Of a stretch of 64,000 nucleotides of DNA, positions 32,501 through 42,200 are shown in pieces. The translations under genes and the position numbers were made by a program. The DNA is from Leptidea sinapis (Eukaryota; Arthropoda; Insecta; Lepidoptera; Pieridae): contig NC_066292.1 of assembly GCF_905404315.1 (NCBI RefSeq), positions 8,494,001 to 8,558,000 of the forward strand, in the 5' to 3' direction. Numbering within the stretch: position 1 is the first letter of the stretch; each line of letters starts with the position of its first letter. Under the pieces are notes generated by a model. That model did no database searches. It had not been told where the DNA came from and was given only the letters and a program-made list of their open reading frames with translations.

Positions 32501-33516
32501 TGCAAAGCTAGAGCTAAATGCCCTCAAATGTGAATATTTTATCTAGTTATTATTTCTTTATAAAATGTTTATGCAAATTTAACATTACAATCTCAACGTT
32601 AGGTGCAACTGACAAATATTATATTTAAAAAAAAATTAACAAAAAAATAACTGTGTAGTATTTTGATTTTGGTAAATGACAAATATTGGTAAATGGCGTC
32701 ATATTCACATATACAATATTTTATTTTGTAACACATTTTTTTTTTAATTAATATGATCTTTAGAAAAAAGTAAACGTATATAAAATGTAATACAAAATAT
32801 TTTTGTGAATATGTTCTACGAAAATAAGCACCACGAAAGCAGTATTTAGCTGTGAAATGTTTCTTTATTTAGATTCTTGCTGTATATAAATAACAACAAA
32901 ATCTAACACAGAACACGACACCATTTTATTATTTAATTAAAATCCGTTAAAACAGAACAATTACGGTAAAACAATCAAATTAAAATGCAATCTAATTTGA
33001 CAGGAGACTATTGGACACTAAATTGTTTCAAAACGTTTTCAAAAACATCCATCTATTCCGTCTCTTTCTCGCACCTTATTTTTTTGTGTAAGGATAGTTA
33101 TCTCACTCTCACACAGGGTTCGCCTATTACGCTTGTATACGAAGTTAATGGTCATAAAAACCTTTTTTTTCAGGTATTGCAAAAAAGCTGAAGCCTATAC
33201 CATTGACGTAGATAACCTGAACACAGTTGAACAAGTAGAAACTCCACTCTGCAGCGCGAGCAGGCTCAAGGAGTTCGAAGAAGACATGAGGTCTGAACAG
33301 CTTTTATCCACGATCGATCTGTCGACCTCTCCTACCAACCTATCCCTGAGCCAGGACGAGACGTTGTCCAGAGTTGGAGAGTCAGTACCGTCTACGCCAG
33401 TGCTGAACAGAACAGGAACACAACGGAGTTATGGATGGAGTTTCAAGAGGTTTTATCCTGAGAGATTCCAGAGGTCTAGGGATGTTGGAAAACAAATGCA
33501 GGAGTTGGAAAAATAA
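19997..33516 (+). CDS. Inward-rectifier K+ channel (Kir B), complete, nine exons
   Basis: Second Kir-family channel, downstream of Kir A in the same orientation. Exons: 19997-20529, 25150-25276, 25986-26174, 26977-27048, 28481-28588, 29882-29988, 31016-31168, 32312-32431, 33174-33516. Total coding length is 1752 bases: 583 residues plus TAA. Residues 1-178 form a long Ser- and acid-rich N-terminal tail with no Kir homology that I recognise, ending in a basic cluster. Next come the N-terminal strand (RRVVHKSGEENV), M1, the extracellular Cys pair (HCITG, EECPE), filter TIGYG at residues 285-289, M2 with Ser315 at the rectification-controller position, and the cytoplasmic domain (VGFSNKATVCLRDGELCLQF, TLEGELVPNYI, LLLWPITVVHVID, KEIIWGYRF). 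The last 114 codons are a single Ser/Thr-rich exon. The start is the first ATG of the open frame (context aaatATGGCT). Intron phases match Kir A, which supports tandem duplication. Introns 1 and 2 hold a Tc1 element, a palindrome and a Penelope-like fragment. Confidence 0.93.
20690..21200 (-). pseudogene. Non-LTR RT C-terminal end plus 3' UTR (Kir B intron 1)
   Basis: Minus frame open at 20734-21144 encodes RRAARIVGDPVLCERLDHLA, SLCVFYRIYHGECSEELFNL, FHLRTTRH and FLPRTTKLWNELPCAVFQGR, a typical C-terminal tail of Jockey-like RT proteins. The 3' UTR with ggtgatcacttaacaacagg follows. The catalytic RT core is absent (5' truncation). Confidence 0.82.
22060..22158 (+). repeat. SINE-like S1 internal fragment
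   Basis: Only the middle is left: accatcttatgtctcaaggt through the hairpin to tcggtactgcat. Confidence 0.8.
22545..22598. repeat. 54-bp perfect palindrome (26-bp arms, 2-base centre)
   Basis: Left arm actcctactgctgtggagtg plus tgggtg, centre ca, then its exact reverse complement. It lies in Kir B intron 1. It is not part of any recognised element. Confidence 0.97.
23240..24803 (-). mobile_element. Tc1-like transposon with both terminal repeats (Kir B intron 1)
   Basis: A 1564-bp element with 30-bp terminal inverted repeats at 23240-23269 (cacttctgaacacatcaatt...) and 24774-24803, matching at 27 of 30 positions, each flanked outside by TA (23238-23239 and 24804-24805). TA target use and CAC-type ends are hallmarks of Tc1/mariner. 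Transposase is on the minus strand and decayed. Confidence 0.92.
23510..24510 (-). pseudogene. Tc1-like transposase, decayed
   Basis: Minus-strand frames show the N-terminal helix-turn-helix region (around 24166-24414: LSRLAVRNIYLRYLETCGFV, RRQGRSRSR) and the DDE catalytic part (LFSDDSKI near 24020, FMHDNARAH near 23770, SPDINPIDHM near 23660). A TAG interrupts the last catalytic block at 23649-23651, another stop sits just after the presumed start near 24509, and the frame changes between blocks. Not able to encode a working transposase. Confidence 0.88.
25670..25915. mobile_element. Second Penelope-like arm fragment (Kir B intron 2)
   Basis: Shares acacttttaatggattaaaa, gtaaaagttacatttttata and ttttcagggggactgcagat with the element at 36296-36890, and ends in an inverted piece (cctgaaaacgagatctaaaa). 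The coding centre is reduced to a remnant. Confidence 0.7.
26395..26550 (+). repeat. tRNA-headed SINE S2, headless fragment
   Basis: tgagtcatggatgttcataa to gcctaatttggggcaagata; the tRNA head is missing. Kir B intron 3. Confidence 0.75.
26977..27048 (+). other. Kir B selectivity-filter exon (TIGYG)
   Basis: This 72-base, phase-0 exon carries MTIGYG followed by the extracellular EECPE cysteine. It is the exact counterpart of the Kir A exon at 4721-4792. Acceptor is tttcag at 26971-26976 and donor is gtaaga at 27049. Confidence 0.93.
27085..27470 (+). pseudogene. RTE-type retrotransposon 3' end (Kir B intron 4)
   Basis: Plus strand reads TVAQRAMERAMLGVSL, DRIRNEEIRRRTKVTDIAQV, KCQWAGHIARRTDGRWGSKV, LEWRPR, then the 3' end gggggagacctttgtccagcagtggacgtcttccggctgaaatgatg (in part). 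This tail and terminal sequence are typical of insect RTE elements. Stops and a frameshift are present. Confidence 0.82.
27705..27780 (+). repeat. tRNA-headed SINE S2 3' fragment
   Basis: cttgcaacccatagtacagg and gcctaatttggggcaagata; the last 70 bp only. Confidence 0.7.
27784..27903 (+). repeat. SINE-like S1 3' half
   Basis: From the hairpin (tcagaattattgggtttctc) to ctcatctcgtacctttttat. It follows the end of a tRNA-headed SINE fragment. Confidence 0.8.
27930..27990 (-). repeat. RTE 3'-terminal fragment
   Basis: Reverse-oriented: agctggacgtccactactag, caaaggcctccccaaaaatc, acgacgatcgg. Confidence 0.65.
28625..28735 (+). repeat. Short retroelement 3'-end fragment
   Basis: Contains ggctggcaacgcatctcttg and gggcggctgcctcacc, resembling lepidopteran non-LTR 3' ends. 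Too short for family assignment. Confidence 0.4.
28991..29222 (+). repeat. SINE-like S1 copy with internal deletion
   Basis: Intact ends (accagtgggaggctcctttg, tcgtcccttattatcataaa); lacks much of the 5' middle and the segment before the hairpin. Kir B intron. Confidence 0.88.
29566..29624 (-). repeat. SINE-like S1 3'-end fragment, reverse
   Basis: Plus strand ttttatgaaaataagggaca, agacgagcaggacgttcagctgatgg in part: the terminal 55 bp of S1. Confidence 0.75.
29990..31015. other. Kir B intron, no gene seen
   Basis: 30380-30620 resembles a decayed retroelement 3' region (ccacttatctctatctcgag, tacatgcccagtccatttct). The remainder is unassigned. Confidence 0.45.
31436..31717 (+). repeat. SINE-like S1 copy
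   Basis: Begins accagtcggaggctcctttg. The left half of the hairpin is deleted. Ends tcgtcccttattgtcataaa. Kir B intron 7. Confidence 0.88.
31945..32145 (+). repeat. Possible Helitron-like 3' end
   Basis: Ends aacgtctgtcgggtcagctagtt; a closely related end (aacgtctgttgggtcagctagta) closes 42985-43350. CTAG-type ends after a short stem suggest a non-autonomous Helitron, but no other Helitron feature is visible. Confidence 0.4.
32432..33173. other. Kir B last intron, no gene seen
   Basis: Very AT-rich intron with no recognised repeat or coding sequence. Confidence 0.6.
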
Positions 33517-33765
33517 CAAGTTCTTAATATAATTTACTATCAGGCGTTTCTTTGTGAGAGCTTAGAATTAGTAGTTTAGCTGCAAAATCAAGAACTTTTT
33601 ACCGCTTGTAGTGGAGACCAGAAGTTCAAGAGGTGGTTGTACAGCGAATAGAAACCTTCAAATTAACGCCTGCTAATAATAAATGAACCTTCATAAGTTA
33701 CAGTTAAGTCTTAATTAAACAGGGTTGCTCAATTGTTGTACTAATAGGTATTAAATTTATATTAT

Positions 33766-33771
33766 AATAAA
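33766..33771 (+). promoter_or_regulatory. Candidate poly(A) signal of Kir B
   Basis: AATAAA lies 250 bases after the Kir B stop codon in AT-rich sequence and is a plausible 3' end for the gene. No transcript support is available. Confidence 0.45.
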
Positions 33772-34023
33772 GATAATAAGTAATACGTTTAATGTGCTTT
33801 TTGTGTACTATATTCATTTTATTCCAGCATGAAGTAATTTTTGGAAAAGTAGGAGGAAACGCGATGAATTAACACGCAGAGTAACTGATGCTGTGATGTG
33901 TTCACCTTCTCACAAGGTCTCTTATGACACAAGATAATTTTTGAAAGAGGATGATACAGGATAAATGATGCATCTCACATGAGCTATCTCTTAGGACAGT
34001 ATTCCACGCGGCGTCTTAGCTTT

Positions 34024-34209
34024 ACCAGTAGCAGGCTCCTTTGCACAGGATGCCGGCTAGATTATAGGTACCACAACGGGTACGGTGCCTATTTTTCAAG
34101 GTGCCGGTTTTCAAGGATCATGAACGGCACTGAATTGTAATGGGCAAGGTGTATCAATTACCATCAACTGAACGTCCTGCTTGTCTCATCCCTTATTGTC
34201 ATAAAAAAA
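34024..34209 (+). repeat. SINE-like S1 copy with large internal deletion
   Basis: Begins accagtagcaggctcctttg; the middle from about base 75 to the hairpin is lost. Ends ttattgtcataaaaaaa. Confidence 0.85.
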
Positions 34210-34284
34210 TTCGTTGTGAAGTTGGGTTAAATTTGGAAGATCGCTCCAACGAACTGAATGAGCACGCAGGGCACGTTCTTATGG

Positions 34285-34690
34285 ATAAGGAGGACAAAAG
34301 AGCGTACGGGTCACCTGGTGTTAAGTGATATCGCCGCCGACATTCTCTTGCAACACCAGATGAATCACAGGAGCGTTGCCGGCCTTTAAGGAATCTGTAC
34401 GCGTCTTTTTTAAAGGTATCTCGTACCCATATTATATTGTCCCGGAAACACGGCACAAGGAAGCTGATTTCACAGCTTTGTTGAAAGCTCCTTGAAAATC
34501 GCACTGTGGAGGACCGCCGACATAATATGTGTGTCGTGTCGTGCGGAGGTGGAATTCGGCGGCAGGAATCAGATGAAACAGCTCTTCGGAACACTCCCCG
34601 TGATAAATGCGGTAGAAGACACACAATGAAGCGACGCCTCTACGCAACGCCAAGTGATCCAACACGAGAGGAAGCACCTAACGCGAACTT
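34285..34690 (-). pseudogene. Second copy of the same non-LTR 3' end
   Basis: Same protein tail as 20690-21200 (LDHLALRRGVASLCVFYRIY, GECSEELFHLIPAAEFHLRT) with deletions and a frame change near 34500, followed on the minus strand by the same 3' UTR. It abuts a SINE-like copy on the left. Confidence 0.8.
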
Positions 34691-34989
34691 ATTTCGGCTA
34701 TGGCGAAAGCAATTGGTTGTTGAGTTAAATGTGGAAGACCGCTCCAATGCCAACTGCCATAAAAAATAAAAAAAATGTATAAATCAAAAAGATATACATA
34801 TTTTAAATTAGTGTGCATATCGTGAGTGATATTTCGATGAGGCCTTGTTGATAATATCGAAGATATTACTTTTATTATTATAAAAGTTATTTACTATTAT
34901 AATTTAAAATAATCATTGAGAGCTAAATTTAAAGAAATGCACAAATTTATAGATATGCATCTTAACTGTTGCCTCTTAATATTTTTTTA

Positions 34990-35148
34990 TAATGTTATGT
35001 ACGTACATAGGCATCTTAGAGAATGTGCTAGAAACTGTCATGACCAGGAATAAGGTAAATCGAGGTAGTGTCTATTGTGGGGTGATATACTAAATATGCT
35101 TTTACAACAAGATCCGAGAAAATGTTTAAAACAAATGAACCTATCACC
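34990..35148 (+). repeat. CR1-like 3' end, left piece (split by the MITE)
   Basis: Contains agaaactgtcatgaccagga and gatccgagaaaatgtttaaa, related to the reverse complement of 10090-10270. It continues on the other side of the MITE at 35531. Confidence 0.65.
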
Positions 35149-35522
35149 ACGGACGAGTAAAAAAGGAAGGACTCCGCGACGTGATATTAGCAAGTGAAGC
35201 GCCGTTATGCTAGTGTGTGTGCGGTTTCGGAGGTGACTACTTACACAATTTTTTCTCCCTTAAATAATTATATATGGCCACAAATACTTATAAAGTATCG
35301 TTTTAACACTTTTTCACAACGCACGATGGCATTTTTAAAATATTTTATTGAGACGCAAACTGATCTATTACAGACGATGACAATTCTCATAATGGCCGCC
35401 TATCGGCCTGTAGTAGTGTAAGTGTGTGCGTGGGGCTTTGTATTTACACGTTAATCGGCTTGTTTTGGTTCTAAACTGTTATGCAATGTGACACGGAGTC
35501 CTTATTTTTTTACTAGTCCGTG
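35149..35522. mobile_element. MITE with about 29-bp terminal inverted repeats and 8-bp target duplication
   Basis: Starts cacggacgagtaaaaaagga and ends tttttttactagtccgtg (reverse complements with few mismatches). It is flanked by cctatcac (35141-35148) and cctattac (35523-35530). The flanks join into a continuous CR1-like 3' sequence, which confirms the boundaries. An 8-bp duplication points to a hAT-like transposase source. The internal frames are not a real protein. Confidence 0.85.
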
Positions 35523-35745
35523 CCTATTACATAATTCTAAAGAATTCTTAATAAACGTGTGTGGTAAAGGTTACTATAGCATAAATGACATTCTTAATGA
35601 TACCACAGATTGGGAATGTACAACCGCCCTCAGGATATTAAATAACAAAATTTATTGTTCGGTATTTCATTGTAACTATATTAAAAAAATAAAAAGAAGC
35701 CCGCTGAGATTCTTGCGCCCGTCTTCTCAGGTTATTTGAATTAGA
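35523..35745 (+). repeat. CR1-like 3' end, right piece
   Basis: Encodes the RT tail VCGKGYYSINDILNDTTDWE, followed by 3' UTR sequence agaagcccgctgagattctt and cgcccgtcttctcaggttat. Confidence 0.75.
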
Positions 35746-36295
35746 ATAATACATTAAAACTAGCTGTTTCAGCAAATGTCATATTGCCATATAACATATT
35801 AAAAAAAAAACAATTATTAAAATTTTGATGCAACCGTTTCTCAGACCTACCAAATATATCGTACTACAATTATTTTATTCGATTGCCATTTTGCTACCCT
35901 ATATCGGTTTGGTGGATGGAACAGAATAATATAAAAATCGTGATACAAAAATAGTTGTAGATCGTAGAAGGGCGAAAATTTAAATTTGAAAGTATTTTTG
36001 AATGTTGAATCATAATAAAATAAAAATAAAAAAAATTGTCAAAAAATTAAAAAAAAAATGGGGTTAACCCCTAACATTTAGGGGGATGAAAAGTAGATAG
36101 TAGCCGATTCTCAGACCTACTGAATATGCATATAAAATTTGGTAAAAATCAGTAAAGCCGTTTCGGTGGAGTAAGGTAAGTAATATTGTGACACGAGAAT
36201 TTTATGTTTAAGATTCTAATTAAAATAATAAGTTTGCAGTTTACCTTGTTGACGATAACAGTAATAACCGCAAGCTGTTTGATTAAACAAATTGA

Positions 36296-36890
36296 CTACA
36301 ATACTTATTTAAATAAAACACTTTTAAAGGATTAAAACGCGTGTAATTGTAACGGTTTTACATTAGATGTTTGCTTAAAAGTTACATTTTTATATTAGTT
36401 AACCCGACGTTTCAAGACCTTTCCAGATCTCGTTTTCAGGGGGACTGCAGATGATAGATTTCTCCAAAGACTGGTACGTGAAGCCATCAAAATTAAAAGA
36501 CACCTAAATTTCAATAGAGAAGATGGTCTAAAATTATCTAACACCTGGGATCCAATATACTCTAAATTAAAACCCATTACTACACATACCAAAAAAGAAG
36601 AGGACACTGTCAGTAAATTTTGCCAAAAACCATCTGTGTACAGCAAATACCACCTCCGAGGAAATAAATGGCGCTAAACTTCATAATGACAGCTATGACA
36701 AATACTATCTTTGACTCACTTCATCTGCAGTCCTTGAAAACGAGATCTGGAAAGGTCTTGAAACGTCGGGTTAACGAAAATAAAAATGTAACTTTTACGC
36801 AAACATCTAATGTAAAACCGTTACAATTACACGCGTTTTAATCCTTTAAAAGTGTTTTATTTAAATGTGTAACACTCGCGTTAATTAAAG
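36296..36890 (+). mobile_element. Penelope-like element 3' remnant with inverted arms
   Basis: The centre (about 36455-36660) encodes RLVREAIKIKRHLNFNREDG and LKLSNTWDPIYSK, the C-terminal signature of Penelope-like elements. It is flanked by inverted arms of about 150 bp (36296-36450 and 36722-36885; for example ccagatctcgttttcagggg against cttgaaaacgagatctggaa). Inverted terminal arms are described for this class. No RT or GIY-YIG core remains. Confidence 0.75.
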
Positions 36891-37110
36891 AAAATACTAT
36901 GTACAATACTTATCGCAAATATAGGTACTAAAATAGTTAGGGGTGACGAAGAATTTCACAATCTAAACGTCCTTTCTTTGCTTCCTTTCCTCAGTCCTTT
37001 CATTGTTTTGTCAACATATTTGTCACCACACTAAAATCTTTTTCGACTAATAAAGGAAAAGCAACTTTCGATAGACTTGGTTGAACTTCTGATTAAGCTT
37101 CTCGTTTATG

Positions 37111-37394
37111 ACTTTTTTTTCGTTCAGCTGATGGAGATTGATACGCCCAGCCCATAATAATACAGTGCCGGTCAGGATTCTTGCAATACACATAAAATCT
37201 GAGCTGCACTACAACTGCGCTCGTCGCCTTGAGACATAATATGTCAAGTCTCATTTGCCCAGTAATTTCACTAGCTACGGCTTCGTACCGAAACACAGTA
37301 ATGCTTACAGATTACTGATTCACGGCAGAAATAGGCGCCGTTGTGGTACCCCATAATCTAGCCGGGATCCTATGCAAAAGAGCGTGCCACCGGT
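37111..37394 (-). repeat. SINE-like S1 copy, reverse
   Basis: Plus strand runs from cgttcagctgatggagattg to gccgttgtggtaccccataa and ends at cctatgcaaaagagcg. The first bases of the 3' end are diverged. Confidence 0.85.
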
Positions 37395-37401
37395 GAATCA
37401 G

Positions 37402-38548
37402 AACTTGGACTATATAAATATTCGTTAGCATAGCGTAGGAAATTAAATGTCTACCAAATGTTTAACAAAAGAATACACAAATTCTCTAAAAAAAACCAAT
37501 AACTCTTTTATCTGATAGTGATCTGAAGTGAAAGACATAATAACTAAGGGTGGGTCAATATTTCAACGAAATACATAAAAATATGTAATTATATAATATC
37601 TGTTTTAAAACCGGTATGTTTAAAACCCGATCACTTTAGTGATGATCTGGTAACGCACTCCCTTGTCCTCTTATTTCGAAATAAAGGCTTCAATTTATTT
37701 TTTCACAACTCTGCTGGAGAGAGAGTGGTAAATAATAATTATGCGTGCTTAACACCACACAGAGGTTTAAATACTTGTACATAAGTACGGACTATTAAAA
37801 AATAAGGACTCCGTATCACCTTACATAACAGTGTAGCACCAAAACAAGCCCATTAACGTGTAAATACATAGCCCCACGCACACACTTACACTACTACAGG
37901 CCGATAGGCGGCCATTATGAGAATTGTCATCGTCTTTGACAGATCTGTTTGCTTCTCAATAAAATATTTTAAAAATGCCGTCGTGCGTTGTAAAAAGTGT
38001 AAAAACGATACTATATATAAATATTTGTGGCCATATATGATTATCTAAGGGAGAAAAAATTGTGTAACTAGTATCCCCCGTAAACGCACACACACTAGCA
38101 TAACGGTGCTTCACTTGCTAATCACGGCGCGGAGTCCTTCTTTTTTTACTCGTCCGTGACCGTAATGATGTACTATGCCCATAAAAACGAGTGAACGCAT
38201 ATAAAACATGGAAGCAGTCTTGTCATTCTATCTACATGTTGTAATAATCATTGGTAATATTGTCTCTATTTGAACTCCTATGTACATTGTATCTTCATAG
38301 TTTTCTTTAAAGAATTAGGAAACAAACCGGTTCTAAAACAGATATTATATAATTACATATTTTTATGTATTTCGTTGAAATATTGACCCACCCTTAGTTA
38401 TTATGTCTTTCACTTCAGATCACTATCAGATAAAAGAGTTATTGGGTTTTTTTAGAGAATTTGTGTATAGTATTCTTTAGTTAAACATTTGGTAGTCCTA
38501 AATTAATTTCCTACCCTATGCTAACGAATATTTATATAGTCTTAGTCC
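37402..38548. repeat. Large inverted repeat (about 210-bp arms) enclosing a MITE
   Basis: Left arm 37402-37615 and right arm 38325-38548 are reverse complements with few differences (for example gggtgggtcaatatttcaac against gttgaaatattgacccaccc). Arm ends at the outside are tatataaatattcgttagca and tgctaacgaatatttatata. Probably a foldback or TIR element with no coding capacity seen. Confidence 0.85.
37796..38158. mobile_element. Second copy of the MITE, opposite orientation
   Basis: Reverse complement of the 35149-35522 element over its whole length (for example aataaggactccgtatcacc, aggccgataggcggccatta, gtccttctttttttactcgt). The flanking 8-mers do not match clearly. It sits in the spacer of a larger inverted repeat. 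Confidence 0.82.
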
Positions 38549-38648
38549 TCAAATATTGTCGAGTCTCGTGCCAGAATTTGGCGAGTCAACATCTCCTGGG
38601 GATGCTTCGTGCAAAGGTGCAACACGTGTCGAATTGAGTGAAAAAGTT

Positions 38649-38942
38649 ACCAGTGGGAGGCTCCTTTGCATAGGATGCCGGCTAGATTATGAGTACCACA
38701 ACGGCGCAAATTCTGCCGTGAAGCAGTAATCTGTGTTTCGGTACGAAGGGCGCCGTAGCTAGTGAAATTACTGGGCAAACGAGACTTGACATCTTATGTC
38801 TCAAGGTGAGGAGCGCAATTGTAGTGCCGCTCAGAATTTTTGGGCTTTTCAAGAATCCTGAGCGGCACTGCATTGGGGAGGGCGTAGCAATTACCATCAG
38901 CTGAACGTCCTGCTCGTCTCGTCCCGTATTTTTCATAAAAAA
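38649..38942 (+). repeat. SINE-like S1 copy, full length (upstream of hyaluronidase)
   Basis: Begins accagtgggaggctcctttg and ends tcccgtatttttcataaaaa, about 280 bp before the hyaluronidase ATG. Confidence 0.9.
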
Positions 38943-39222
38943 AAAGATTTATCAATTTGCGTTGTCATTATTATAATGAAGTAATATTAAGTTTTGGTTA
39001 GCCACATCAAAATAACCACAACGTCCATAACAGTTACGAAACAGGAAAATGATAAGTTACAAACAAGATGGGAACATAAAACTAGTTCACATAATCAAAC
39101 GACTGTCAATATCGAAACATATTATATTATAAACACTATACAACCCGTCAGCAATACATCACTAGTTACTACTTTGGCAATAGTACTTTTATTACATTCT
39201 ACTATGATAGTCAGTAAATAAA

Positions 39223-39281
39223 ATGAAGCCTTTATTTCTTTTATATTTGGCAAGCTACATAGCCTTCTGCGCTGCTGAAAG
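39223..39281 (+). other. Hyaluronidase exon 1: signal peptide
   Basis: Reads MKPLFLLYLASYIAFCAAE plus two bases: a basic residue, a hydrophobic core and small residues before a likely cleavage site. The donor is gtaata at 39282, and the split codon is completed by T at 40569 (Ser). This marks the gene product as secreted and fixes the gene start. Confidence 0.85.
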
Positions 39282-42200
39282 GTAATATTTTTTAAACATT
39301 TTTGAGCAATTATTTTTGAATTAAAAATACAATAAGAGATTATGTGTGTGAGTGCAGACAGACTACTGGCAGCATTTCCGCGTTGGATTGCTAGACTGCG
39401 GGCCTACTCCTAAAAAGGGTTGAGTTACTTTTTTTTACATTTTATTATCCGCAAGTTTTGAATTATTTATTCAATTTTAAATGTTCATATTATATTCATT
39501 ACATATTTTTTTTACATTTACATTATGTGTAAATGATACCAAAGTGGTGGTGCAGAGTCTGGCATGGTCCTTAGCGCCTAAAATATGTTTTGACTTTTGA
39601 CACTTAACAGCGACATAGCACAGATAATGTTTAGGTTTGAACATATTTCGTTCACACTAACATCGTAAATAAATCAAAATATTAGTCTATGGTAATGATA
39701 AACGATAAGGAATTCGAACATTTGTTAGAGTAGGATAGTTGCGATATATTCGGAGTATTATCGTATCGTTCCGAATGTATCGTTGTCGATTTTGCGAGTA
39801 GACCTCCTGATCCGTTGACAGATGCCAGCGCTTCGGTTACCAGTAGCACTTTTGGGGCGGCTAGATAGTGCTTTGTATATTCTCCGCGCCTCTGGGCCCC
39901 ACGGGCCTTATGACTCGACACCAAATGGCACAAATTTGCGACTCTTGCTGTCTTCGGGAGTCGAATGTGCTCGGACATGAGTAGTCATAGTGTCGACGTA
40001 AGACGCTTGCCGTCACCCGTGTCCAAACTACTTGGGTGATTCCATCAAGACATTGCCATCACGGCAGGTGCGGATGACTTCATTAATACTGGCATGACGA
40101 CTGATACGGCATGCCGATTTTAGTCAGGATTGCCGATGTGGCGTGCACAAAGTTATTTTACTAAGTTTACCAGTGCAGAAGCAGTAATATGTAAACATTA
40201 CTTTATTTCAATCTGAAAGGCGTCGTAGCTAGTGAAATTACTGGGCAAATGAGACTTAACATCTTATGTCTCGAGCCTAATTGTAGTGACGCTCAGAATT
40301 TTTAGGTTTTTCAAGAATCCTAAACGGCACTGCATTATTATGGGCATGGCGTATCAATTACCATCAGCTAAAGGTCGTGTTCATCTCGTCCCTTATTATC
40401 ATATAAAAAAGTAGTAACCGGTCTTTCATAGATAAACTACATTAAATACCCCATCGAACGCTTAAATATTCTTTTTTATTTATTATTTTATTTTTATTAT
40501 ATAAAAATGGCCCCTCATAATGGGCATCCTCACCAAGCCAGGTGTCATCAATATTAGTTTGTTTGCAGTGACAAGAACTATTTTGATGTAGATGATAAGA
40601 TAGTCCGCAAGAAACTTTTTCAAGTATATTGGAACGTTCCTACACGACAATGTAAAGACAAAAATATATCGTTCAATAATCTGGAAGAAAAATATGGAAT
40701 AATACAGAACAGAAATGACGCATTTGAGGGCGACAGAATAACGATTTTATATCATCCGGGACTGATTCCCGCCATATTGGATGGCAAATTAATCAACGGA
40801 GGAGTTCCACAGGAGGGCTCTCTTAGTAAGCATTTGGATCAGCTCAGAAAGGATATATACAAGAAGATACCGGACCCAGATTTTAATGGTAACTAAAGTC
40901 CAGTAAAACCTTTTTACCAAGTCTGGCCATAAGTTCAATTTCAAATATTTTTGTTCAAAATTGGATACGAAATCACTTATTGAAAATAAATAATTAGCAA
41001 CAATTCGGAAATTAATGCCTCAGACCTAAGAAAAACGAGCGTAAGAAACTCAGCGGGCTTTTTCTTTTTTTATGTATGTAAAATTTCGATACAATCAAAT
41101 TGTATAATTCCCAATCTGGTGGTATCATTAAGAAAGTCATTTATATTACAATTATATGTTTCCCACATAAACGTTTAACAATTCTTTTGAATTTTGTAAT
41201 ACATTTTGTCTAGGTGTTTTTTCGGGATAATGTTGTAAAGACATATACATCGCCAAACAAAGACTTATTAACTCGACTTAGCTGAGCAGTGGACATAATA
41301 TTTGTTTCTGGGTTTAACATAATGATTATATTAAACTTAAATTTACGTTATATTTTAAATTCACTTACGTACACAGTTCTGTTACAAATAAAAATGCATT
41401 TTTTTATGAAGTAATGTATTGAAATAAATAAGACTTATGTTATACCTTGGTATAGTAGAACAGGGTCGATAATTTTTGAAAACAAAAAAAATATAGTAGG
41501 ACGAAACCCATTGGCAAAGGAAGAAAATGAAACAAAGATGAAAGGAAAAATAAATTACGAGTTGTCGATGCCGTTGACGATGCCGTTTATCTCGATTTCC
41601 GGCGAAACTACAAGTCCTATGGAAAAAGGTTAAATAGCAAATAACAATAAATTATTAATATTATTATTATAGGTAATTATAAATGAAAAAAGGATAATGA
41701 CTTGAAGTTATATTAACCATTTTTTTTCATTTATAAATAGATTTGATTAATTATTGGAATCCATATCTTTGCTGCTACGAAATAACAGGTATGAATGCTC
41801 TATGAAATGCCTTTTGATGGGCTAAAAATTTTCCGAACATTTACCAAACTAATGTATATTTTTTATTACACCATTTTTTTTTAAAAAAGCTGATATTTTG
41901 ACGGGAGTATTTTTTATTGAAAATTAGGGTTCGTTTTCGATATTTGAGTCAAAATAAGGTGAAAAAACAAATATTTCAAATCAATAAAACTTCCCACCAA
42001 ATTTCGTAGAAAATTTTTTTTTGGAAATGATAAAAAAAGTTTTCACAAACTTTTGAGGTTATGTGAAAAAAGTGTGAAAACAAAAACAAAAGTTGTAGAT
42101 CTTCTTATTACCTACAACCATGCTCTTTAATTTTTTCCATAAGACTTGTAGTTTCGCCGCAAATCGACTTAAACCGTTTTAACCGACTTCAAAAAAGGAG

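Noticed and set aside
35194..35421. 75-codon open frame
   Set aside because: Lies wholly inside a MITE with defined terminal repeats; not a gene.
39682..39978. 98-codon minus-strand frame in hyaluronidase intron 1
   Set aside because: It is in a GC-richer block, but no motif was recognised; possibly an eroded transposon, not supportable as a gene.
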